Source: a virus. From it: a stretch of DNA of 20,129 bases. The notes below the pieces were generated by a model. It was given only the letters and a program-made list of their open reading frames with translations, was not told the DNA's origin and did no database searches. The stretch lies in IMG/VR virus record IMGVR_UViG_3300037137_003002, positions 1-20,129 of that record; one strand, given 5' to 3'. The position numbers and the translations under genes were made by a program. This document shows, piece after piece, positions 1-5,793 of this stretch (the stretch's first letter is position 1; the number at the start of each line of letters is the position of its first letter).

Positions 1-756
1 AAAAGCGGAATTACTTCACATAAAAACTCAATACTTGAAATCAGAACATGTTTAAATCATGCTTGTAATAAAGCGATTGAAATAACGAAATCATCTATTG
101 GAAAAAAATATTGTTCACATTTTTGTTATTCTTCAGCAGATGAAACAAGCAATTCAAGATCTGTAAGGATGTCAGAGCTGAACCCGATGTTTAATTCCAA
201 CACTGTAGATCGTATGAGAAATTCGTGGCGCAATAATTGGGACAATGTTCGAACAGAAGTTAGTAAACTGGCGCAAATAAATCGTTTCAAAGATGCTCCT
301 TTACATCAAAATAGAAAGGTGCCAAATACATTAGAACAATCAGTTATTGATCTCGATATTCCAAGCCTTGTTTTTACAGGACTTGGTGAAAAATGGGTTA
401 CTTTTAAAAATGGTAAACATAAAAATCCCGATTTTATTATTGAAGGCACGAATAAAGTTGTCGAAGTCGGTGATGTATATTTTTGGCATACAGAACAAGA
501 AATTGAAGAAACAATTAAACTATATTCAGAAATCGGATATGAATGTCTTTATTTGACAAACAAGGAGATCGAAGAGTCATCTGAAAAATCATTTTTGAAA
601 CTTCAAAAATTTGTGTGTAATCATGATGTAAAAATTTCAAATATTAGAAAAATTGAAAAACCAAAAAGCTGGTCTGAGAGAACTGATCATTACAAATACA
701 ATATAGAAGTTGAAGATAATCATAATTATTTTGCTAATTCAATTCTTGTTTCAAAT
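1..756 (+). mobile_element. Intein, C-terminal portion, with zinc-ribbon plus Vsr-like (EDxHD) homing-endonuclease domain
   Basis: The splice end is visible directly. NIEVEDNHNYFANSILVSN immediately precedes Cys 757-759 and matches intein blocks F and G: a VEDNHNYF core, a terminal Asn at 754-756, and a +1 Cys nucleophile. The penultimate residue is Ser, where most inteins have His. Upstream in frame is a C-x4-C...C-x3-C zinc-ribbon (Cys codons at 49, 64, 112 and 124). A NUMOD3-like NPMF segment lies near 181, followed by a nuclease-like module: NPDF around 424-435, then VVEVGD with a downstream FWHT (about 457-492), then a helix and GYECLYLTNKEI. This pattern (PD, E, D, H) resembles the Vsr/I-Bth0305I-like EDxHD family. 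The N-terminal splicing half lies outside the window, so a split intein cannot be excluded. Confidence 0.85.
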
Positions 757-1839
757 TGTCATAATACTGAGGCCGAACTTGGAAAATTTATTGAGGTGAC
801 TTTTTCTGAAAAATTTGCACGTGATATCTTGAAGTGTAAGATTCCAAAGCTTGATTCTCAAGAAGCAGTTTATGAATGGGTAAAGACTTCATATCGAAAG
901 TCTGTGAATAAATACGTAAGAGAACTTGAAAAAAATCTAACAAAGTTATCAGACGCAACAACAGGTTATGGAGAATTTTCAAAGCAATATGAAATGCTAG
1001 AAAAACACTCAGGAAAAGTAGATCAATTTCTTGAAGTCTATTCTGCAACAAACTGGGTGATGAATATTGCTTATCCTCAGATTGGAAATCGAAGAGGTGC
1101 TAGAAAGTTTGAATTCAAGCCAATCGATCTTTCGTTGTATAGTCAAAAAACACTATTCAGATCAGGAAAACGATTGCTTATGATGTCTGCTACTGTTGTA
1201 GATAAAGATGTTTTTTGTTCATCGCTCGGCTTAAACCCTGCTGAAGTAGATTATTTAAGAATTCCGTCACCATTCCCTATAGAAAATCGACCAATTCACT
1301 ACATACGTGCAGGGTCGATGTCAAAAAATAATATCGACAAGACGCTGCCTGTAATGGCAGAAGCAGTAAAGTTGCTTCTTGAAAAACATCAGAACGAAAA
1401 GGGAATCATTCATACAACTTCATTCAAAGTTGCAAAGTATCTAATTGAAAATATTCGATCGAATAGAATTCTGTCACATGATTCATCAAATAGAGATGAA
1501 ATTCTAAAGAAGCATATTAGCTGCAAAGAACCAACTGTCATAATAAGTCCTTCAATGATGGAAGGTGTAGATCTTGCCGACGATTCATCTAGATTCCAGA
1601 TACTCTGTAAAATTCCATTTCCATTTCTTGGAGATCTCGTTGTTTCAAAGCGAATGGAACGAAATAGGCAGTGGTATCCTTACACTACAGCAAAATCAAT
1701 AATTCAATGCTTTGGTAGATCTGTTAGAAATGAGAATGATCATGCAATTTCATACATTCTTGATACAGATTGGGAACGATTCTATTCTAGAAATTCACAT
1801 ATGTTACCTGAGGAATTTAGAGCATCTCTTCGATCGTAG
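1..1839 (+). CDS. DinG/XPD-like superfamily 2 helicase, C-terminal part, with in-frame intein (5' partial)
   Basis: The reading frame is open from base 1, so the true start lies upstream. Bases 1-756 encode the C-terminal part of an intein. The C-extein begins with Cys-His-Asn at 757-765, which reads as the end of a DEAH/DECH-type motif II (Walker B). Further helicase motifs follow: Ser-Ala-Thr (motif III-like) at 1186-1194, KGIIHTTS (motif IV region) near 1399-1422, a motif V-like stretch ending EGVDLADD at 1543-1584, and motif VI QCFGRSVR at 1705-1728. This order, with FPF-type loops between motifs, matches the Rad3/XPD/DinG helicase C-terminal domain (HELICc2). From the family, the role is ATP-driven DNA unwinding in the host cytoplasm during phage replication or repair. 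The ATG at 169 is not the start, because an in-frame zinc-ribbon lies upstream of it. An FeS cluster cannot be judged here, since that part is off-window. A small gene follows after about 50 bp. Confidence 0.85.
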   Translation, partial: KSGITSHKNSILEIRTCLNHACNKAIEITKSSIGKKYCSHFCYSSADETSNSRSVRMSELNPMFNSNTVDRMRNSWRNNWDNVRTEVSKLAQINRFKDAPLHQNRKVPNTLEQSVIDLDIPSLVFTGLGEKWVTFKNGKHKNPDFIIEGTNKVVEVGDVYFWHTEQEIEETIKLYSEIGYECLYLTNKEIEESSEKSFLKLQKFVCNHDVKISNIRKIEKPKSWSERTDHYKYNIEVEDNHNYFANSILVSNCHNTEAELGKFIEVTFSEKFARDILKCKIPKLDSQEAVYEWVKTSYRKSVNKYVRELEKNLTKLSDATTGYGEFSKQYEMLEKHSGKVDQFLEVYSATNWVMNIAYPQIGNRRGARKFEFKPIDLSLYSQKTLFRSGKRLLMMSATVVDKDVFCSSLGLNPAEVDYLRIPSPFPIENRPIHYIRAGSMSKNNIDKTLPVMAEAVKLLLEKHQNEKGIIHTTSFKVAKYLIENIRSNRILSHDSSNRDEILKKHISCKEPTVIISPSMMEGVDLADDSSRFQILCKIPFPFLGDLVVSKRMERNRQWYPYTTAKSIIQCFGRSVRNENDHAISYILDTDWERFYSRNSHMLPEEFRASLRS

Positions 1840-1876
1840 AGTTTACTTTTTCAATTTCTACAATATAGTCATGATT

Positions 1877-1882
1877 TAGGAG
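1877..1882 (+). promoter_or_regulatory. Ribosome binding site that fixes the start of the Hc1-like gene
   Basis: TAGGAG lies 8 nt upstream of the ATG at 1891. A possible TTG start at 1885 would sit only 2 nt after this Shine-Dalgarno match, so the ATG is preferred. Confidence 0.7.
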
Positions 1883-1890
1883 CTTTGACA

Positions 1891-2136
1891 ATGAATGAAG
1901 AGATCGAAGTCAATGAAGAAACTACAATCTTATCTAAGTGGAATGAATTAAAATCACTTGTAGATTCTATAGAATTTGATGTCGAGAAAAATGCTCGTGG
2001 AGTCATAATATCAGGTATACGAGTTCGAAGAACACTTCGTACACTTCGTATCATAGCAACAGAACTTGTTAAAATTTCACTTGATAGTGATAAGTTGATT
2101 AAGCTGAATAAGTTGGCAAAATTAGACAAAGAGTGA
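1891..2136 (+). CDS. Small basic-core protein, possible histone H1-like (Hc1 family) nucleoid protein
   Basis: This 81-aa protein begins with an acidic stretch (NEEIEVNEE). A helical core follows, in which KWNELKSLV, an acidic D-VEK segment, and GIRVRRTLRTLRIIATELVK occur in order. Short Hc1-type histone H1-like proteins of Chlamydiae and Bacteroidetes have the same layout (LxxLVxxxEgDfxK...G..aGtRVRK.m.dlK.lAqe.R), so a DNA-compacting or nucleoid-associated role is plausible. It lacks the long lysine-rich tail of chlamydial Hc1, as the short Bacteroidetes forms do. The start is chosen by a good Shine-Dalgarno (1877-1882). It sits between the helicase gene and a small charged-protein gene, 13 bp from the latter, and is probably cotranscribed with both. 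The family call comes from recalled motif pattern only. It could instead be an unrelated helical phage protein. Confidence 0.5.
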   Translation: MNEEIEVNEETTILSKWNELKSLVDSIEFDVEKNARGVIISGIRVRRTLRTLRIIATELVKISLDSDKLIKLNKLAKLDKE

Positions 2137-2149
2137 ATTGGAGAATAAA

Positions 2150-2485
2150 ATGGCACGTAAAGAACTTTTAAGAGACATAGCAAAATTTAACCTTGATCCC
2201 AAGAAAGTATATGTTGCTGGGAAAAATGGCAATCTGATTCTTAAGCATGAAAAGAAAGTAATGCTTAATGAGCTACAAGACGATATTGCTAGTGAGTTGC
2301 AAGATCAAGATACAAACACAAGCAAAACAGATAAGTTACAACAAGAATCACAAGATGATCTTGCTGTGATTGTAGAAGATAAATCAGATGAGTTACAAAT
2401 TCAAGATGCTGTTACTGTTAAAAAGTCAAAGAAGTGGCCCCCGCCGCGCAAAAAGAAGAATGATGTACCCGCTGATGATCAGTGA
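2150..2485 (+). CDS. Hypothetical charged low-complexity protein
   Basis: This 111-aa protein is not recognised. The N-terminus (MARKELLRDIAKFNLDPKK) looks folded and basic. The middle, about residues 40-90, is acidic and Gln-rich, with degenerate repeats of the type (E/K)LQ-x-Q-D. The C-terminus is a basic, proline-containing tail (KKSKKWPPPRKKK), which might bind nucleic acid or the capsid surface. The ATG at 2150 has GGAG at 2140-2143. An upstream in-frame TTG at 2138 overlaps that Shine-Dalgarno and is rejected. The gene starts 13 bp after the Hc1-like gene. Its last 7 bp overlap the stop end of the convergent minus-strand gene. Confidence 0.65.
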   Translation: MARKELLRDIAKFNLDPKKVYVAGKNGNLILKHEKKVMLNELQDDIASELQDQDTNTSKTDKLQQESQDDLAVIVEDKSDELQIQDAVTVKKSKKWPPPRKKKNDVPADDQ

Positions 2486-2748
2486 ATGAAATCTCTAATC
2501 TTCTGATAGATGTTCTTTTCTATTTGACAGATTCGCATTCTAGTTAAGCCATACACATTGCCCACCTCATTAAGCGTGAGCGGGCCCATTTGTGTTGTAA
2601 TAAATAGGCAATTTTTACCTTGATCATGTTCTATCCACTTACGACATGCTTTTCGTTTGCATGAAACGCTTGCTGCCTCTGTGAGTTCATAACATGTCTT
2701 TTGTGATACTACTGGAAGCTTTGTAATCTTTTTATTGTGTGTAGTCAT
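2479..2748 (-). CDS. Cys-rich sigma-70 region 4-like HTH protein
   Basis: This 89-aa protein is the only gene on the minus strand. Residues 57-86 (GPLTLNEVGNVYGLTRMRICQIEKN... KIRDFI) follow the sigma-70 region 4.2 pattern TLEEIGxxxGVTRxRIxQIExxAxxKLR. That suggests -35 recognition or a related DNA-binding regulator. Ahead of it are four cysteines at 19, 30, 35 and 47, within CYELTEAASVSCKRKACRKWIE, which could form a small metal-binding fold. There is no sigma region 2, so it is not a complete sigma factor. It may be a phage-encoded transcription regulator or late sigma-like adaptor. The ATG at 2748 has no clear Shine-Dalgarno. It is divergent from PhoH across 59 bp and convergent with the preceding small gene (7-bp overlap). 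Confidence 0.75.
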   Translation of the reverse strand: MTTHNKKITKLPVVSQKTCYELTEAASVSCKRKACRKWIEHDQGKNCLFITTQMGPLTLNEVGNVYGLTRMRICQIEKNIYQKIRDFIH

Positions 2749-2770
2749 GTTTCAGTGTATGATAGTTTAG

Positions 2771-2786
2771 CAAAGAACGTTCTTTG
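2771..2786. promoter_or_regulatory. Perfect 16-bp palindrome in the divergent promoter region (candidate operator)
   Basis: CAAAGAACGTTCTTTG is fully self-complementary. It lies in the 59-bp spacer between the divergent sigma-like gene and the PIN-PhoH gene. A -10-like TATAAC (2787-2792) follows immediately on the plus strand. The position suits binding by a dimeric regulator acting on both genes. No T-tract follows, so it does not look like a terminator. Confidence 0.5.
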
Positions 2787-2807
2787 TATAACATCTAGCG
2801 GAATTAC

Positions 2808-4223
2808 ATGAAAAAGACCAAGACTTACGTTCTAGACACAAATGTTCTTCTAAGCGATCCTAGCTGTATCGATAATTTCCAAGATAACAATCTTATTATT
2901 CCAATCCTTGTTCTTGAAGAACTTGACAAGCAAAAAGGAAGAACAGATGACGTAGGAAGAAATTGCCGAGAAATTAGTAGAAAATTAGATCAGCTATCAT
3001 TAGTTGGAAGTTTAAAAGATGGTGTTCTGCTACGATCTGGAGGAACACTCAGGATAGTATCATCGCCTTCTGGCTATAATGCACTTCTTCCTCCTGAATT
3101 GACACGAGGTTCATCAATCGATAACATGATCATTGGATTAATGATGATGTTAATGAAGTCAGATGATACTTCAGGGTCAATTCTTGTTTCTAAAGACATC
3201 AATGTTAGAGTTAAGTGTTCTTCACTGGGAATACCAGCAGAAGACTATCTTAGTATTCGTGTTGCAGATAATTTGGAATCACTGTACACGGGAGTTCAAA
3301 CTGTACTTACTACAATGTCCGTCGTTGACTTATTTTATTTGACAGAAAAATCTGAAAACAAAATGAAGTTATCTTCATTTTCAAGTGTGACAACTTATCC
3401 AAATCAAATCATTGTCTTGAAAAATGTAAATTCTGATGGATCTACAGTGAAGTCTGCATTGGCTCGCGTAGATGAGTCAGGCACACTACATCATATAAGA
3501 AAACATGATAATATCTTTGGTTTGAAACCCAGAAATAAGGAACAGATATTTTCATTTGATCTCTTAATGGACCCAGACGTAAAACTAGTTACTTTGACAG
3601 GAAAGTCCGGGTGCGGAAAAACTTGTTTGGCTCTAGCTGCTGCATTAGAGCAACTAGATAAGCTTGGTGCATTGAAGACTTACAAGAAATTAATAGTTTC
3701 CAGGCCTGTACAGCCCGTTGGTAGAGATATTGGTTTTCTTCCGGGCACATTGAAAGAAAAAATGGAACCATGGATTTCTCCAATAAAAGACAATCTCGAA
3801 TTTTTGCTAGGCGCAGGAAAAAGTCAGCGAAATACGCAGCGGAAAAAACACGGAAATGAAAATGCTGAATCTTCCACATTCAAAGATTCATACATTGATT
3901 TATTACAGCGTAACGGTCTCATAGAGATTGAAGCGATTTCTTTTATCAGAGGAAGATCAATACCAAATGCATTCATGATCATTGATGAAGCACAGAATCT
4001 TTCTATGCATGAATTAAAGACGATCATAACAAGAGCTGGAGAGAACACCAAGATAGTTTTGACAGGAGACATAGAACAGATTGATAATGTGCATGTTGAC
4101 ACATATACAAATGGTCTGACTTATGCTATTGAGAAGTTTAAGAATCATTCAATTGCTGGTCATGTGACGCTGAGAAAGGGAGAGCGCAGTGCTCTTGCAA
4201 CTTTAGCTTCCAATATTCTGTGA
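2808..4223 (+). CDS. phoH: PIN-PhoH fusion protein (PhoH2/YlaK-type), putative RNase/ATPase
   Basis: This 471-aa protein has an N-terminal PIN ribonuclease domain (about 1-150). The conserved acidic positions look intact: Asp10 in VLDTNVLL, Glu37/Glu38 and Asp40 in LEELD, Asp105 in SIDNM, and Asp130 in SKDINVR. A PhoH P-loop ATPase follows (about 240-471), with Walker A GKSGCGKT at 265-272, VSRPVQPVGRDIGFLPG at 298-313, Walker B MIIDEAQN at 390-397 and a sensor-like LTGDIEQID at 418-426. Length and architecture match full PhoH2/YlaK proteins. These are thought to couple RNA unwinding to cleavage; the role in phages is uncertain. The ATG at 2808 has only a weak GCGGA upstream. It heads a plus-strand group just downstream of the candidate operator and -10-like TATAAC. 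A 57-bp spacer separates it from the structural block. Confidence 0.9.
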   Translation: MKKTKTYVLDTNVLLSDPSCIDNFQDNNLIIPILVLEELDKQKGRTDDVGRNCREISRKLDQLSLVGSLKDGVLLRSGGTLRIVSSPSGYNALLPPELTRGSSIDNMIIGLMMMLMKSDDTSGSILVSKDINVRVKCSSLGIPAEDYLSIRVADNLESLYTGVQTVLTTMSVVDLFYLTEKSENKMKLSSFSSVTTYPNQIIVLKNVNSDGSTVKSALARVDESGTLHHIRKHDNIFGLKPRNKEQIFSFDLLMDPDVKLVTLTGKSGCGKTCLALAAALEQLDKLGALKTYKKLIVSRPVQPVGRDIGFLPGTLKEKMEPWISPIKDNLEFLLGAGKSQRNTQRKKHGNENAESSTFKDSYIDLLQRNGLIEIEAISFIRGRSIPNAFMIIDEAQNLSMHELKTIITRAGENTKIVLTGDIEQIDNVHVDTYTNGLTYAIEKFKNHSIAGHVTLRKGERSALATLASNIL

Positions 4224-4280
4224 TTCTTGACATCATTATCGGGTAGGTTCTTGATGAACTGACATATTTGTAGATGAAAC

Positions 4281-5783
4281 ATGAGTGGTATCCTAGACAG
4301 TAAATCAAGAATCCTCGATGCAATTGTTACAGTCGAAGGCCGCCGGCAGATAGCCGCCGGCACGTTTAATGTAGCATTTGCAACATTCTCTGATGCAGAT
4401 GTTCAGTACATAACATCACCTTCTGAAGGCCATCTAGATCCTACACGAAATATTCAACTTGAAGTGTGCAATCTTCCGCAAGATCAAATTGTATTTGAAG
4501 CAAATGATGATGCAATGTTGTTACCATTTCGTAGTCATGACATCAAGATTCCTCAAAATGATATCAGTAATTTTTTGACACGTGACACAGGTCAGTCTTA
4601 TGAAGCATCATTACAAAATGGCAAATTAACTGTATTCCAACGTCATCACGGAAGAATGGTACAAACAACATCAATAAATGAAGATAAGAACGATAATAAT
4701 AAAGGCTTCATTTATTCTGATACTACCGGTCTCACTGCAAGTATTCTAGTCAAATCAAATATAACAGCAGGCACAATTGAATTAGCAGCGTATGGAGGTT
4801 CACCGCAAAAACCATTTATTGCGTATGTCGGCACACGCGGCGGCATGGGATCAGATCAATTTGCCACTTCTATATCTGGAGCAATTGAAAATTTACGAAT
4901 TGTAGGTGGCCCGAGCGTTGTATCGGCTGTGTCATCTGATGCTGTTTATCTTGATCTTGGTGAATCATTTGAACAAACAAAAATCTTTGCAACTGGCACA
5001 CTATCATCACCTTTGTTCGTAAAACAGGGTGCAATTGGTGGAAACTTAAGATATGACGAAGTAGAAAATGAAATCTTTGCTAGCAATATTCCAGGAATAT
5101 TATCATCTTCATTTGATAATTTTTTGCAGCTTCAGACACTCTCTTCAAATAACAAACTGTTTGAAGATGAAACATTTGAAATTAACACGTCTGATATTAG
5201 CTTTGATTTGACACAAATTGATTCGAATGTATTGAAAATATTTGCAGATGCACCGCCAACGTTAAATTCAATTGATTCACTTTTCAATGATGACAAGATG
5301 AGTCATCTTGATAACTTCAAATATCTGCCGCCAATCATAAAGGTCTCTGATTCATTAGTACCGAACAAAACGCAGATAGAAAATTTAACACCATATCTGC
5401 TCGGCAACTATCCATCTTGGGGCAATAATGAAAAACGAATGTCATTTATTGATTTAAAGAAGCAGCTTAAATCATATGAAGATACAAAGCGTCCTATTGT
5501 CTTAAAGAAAACGTCAAATGCAAATAATATTATGGGACAGTTTTTTGAAGTGACAAATAGCACTGTTTCAAAGCTTGATATTGTTGAATTTGGTCATGTA
5601 ATGAATGATGTTAAAGAGCCGTCTGCTGTAACTGATAATGTTTTTTTTGCTGGTAAGATTTTCTTGGACAATAGAGGCACAACATGTTTTGTCAACATGT
5701 TTACTTTGATTTTTTCAAAACTAACACCAACACAAGATCAGGAATTGATATTGGCATCTCAGTCAGCAAGAAAGAATTCATAG
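4281..5783 (+). CDS. Virion structural protein with shared ILDAxxTxxGRxxxA N-terminal module
   Basis: This 500-aa protein opens with LDSKSRILDAIVTVEGRRQI and continues AAGTFNVAFATFSDADVQY. The same module starts the 249-aa protein at 15383 (ILDAVLTDYGRQRLAAS...DDEVDY), so the two are N-terminal paralogues. In marine and other large myoviruses, proteins with this opening are annotated as virion structural components, likely tail or baseplate. The rest is beta-rich with alternating polar and hydrophobic segments, and I recognise no catalytic motif. A GC-rich direct repeat lies in codons 20-28. It is the first gene of the structural block, and the next gene starts 10 bp after its stop. No strong Shine-Dalgarno precedes the ATG; the 57-bp leader contains ATATTTGTA at 4264-4272. 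Confidence 0.7.
   Translation: MSGILDSKSRILDAIVTVEGRRQIAAGTFNVAFATFSDADVQYITSPSEGHLDPTRNIQLEVCNLPQDQIVFEANDDAMLLPFRSHDIKIPQNDISNFLTRDTGQSYEASLQNGKLTVFQRHHGRMVQTTSINEDKNDNNKGFIYSDTTGLTASILVKSNITAGTIELAAYGGSPQKPFIAYVGTRGGMGSDQFATSISGAIENLRIVGGPSVVSAVSSDAVYLDLGESFEQTKIFATGTLSSPLFVKQGAIGGNLRYDEVENEIFASNIPGILSSSFDNFLQLQTLSSNNKLFEDETFEINTSDISFDLTQIDSNVLKIFADAPPTLNSIDSLFNDDKMSHLDNFKYLPPIIKVSDSLVPNKTQIENLTPYLLGNYPSWGNNEKRMSFIDLKKQLKSYEDTKRPIVLKKTSNANNIMGQFFEVTNSTVSKLDIVEFGHVMNDVKEPSAVTDNVFFAGKIFLDNRGTTCFVNMFTLIFSKLTPTQDQELILASQSARKNS
4339..4362 (+). repeat. GC-rich 10-bp direct repeat near the start of the structural gene
   Basis: GCCGCCGGCA occurs twice, at 4339-4348 and 4353-4362 (period 14). Each copy contains self-complementary GCCGGC, so the copies could pair as a 6-bp GC stem (4342-4347 with 4356-4361). 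It encodes GRRQIAAG and stands out in an AT-rich gene. Confidence 0.8.
5294..5310. repeat. 17-nt odd-centred palindrome inside the 500-aa structural gene
   Basis: CAAGATGA and TCATCTTG are perfect inverted 8-mers around a single central G. It lies within codons for DKMSHL. It may be chance; no associated signal was seen. Confidence 0.6.
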
Positions 5784-5793
5784 AGATCCTGAA

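Noticed and set aside
1452-1465. 14-bp palindrome TATTCGATCGAATA in the helicase gene
   Set aside because: About one perfect 14-bp palindrome is expected by chance in this length.
1885-2140. TTG start codons at 1885 and 2138
   Set aside because: Both fall within or too close to the Shine-Dalgarno of a better-placed ATG (1891 and 2150).
1869-2183. 104-aa open frame on the minus strand
   Set aside because: Covers the Hc1-like gene, which has a proper Shine-Dalgarno and family-like pattern on the plus strand.
4227-4232. TTGACA resembling a -35 box before the structural block
   Set aside because: No -10 hexamer at usual spacing; TTGACA-like strings are frequent in these coding regions.
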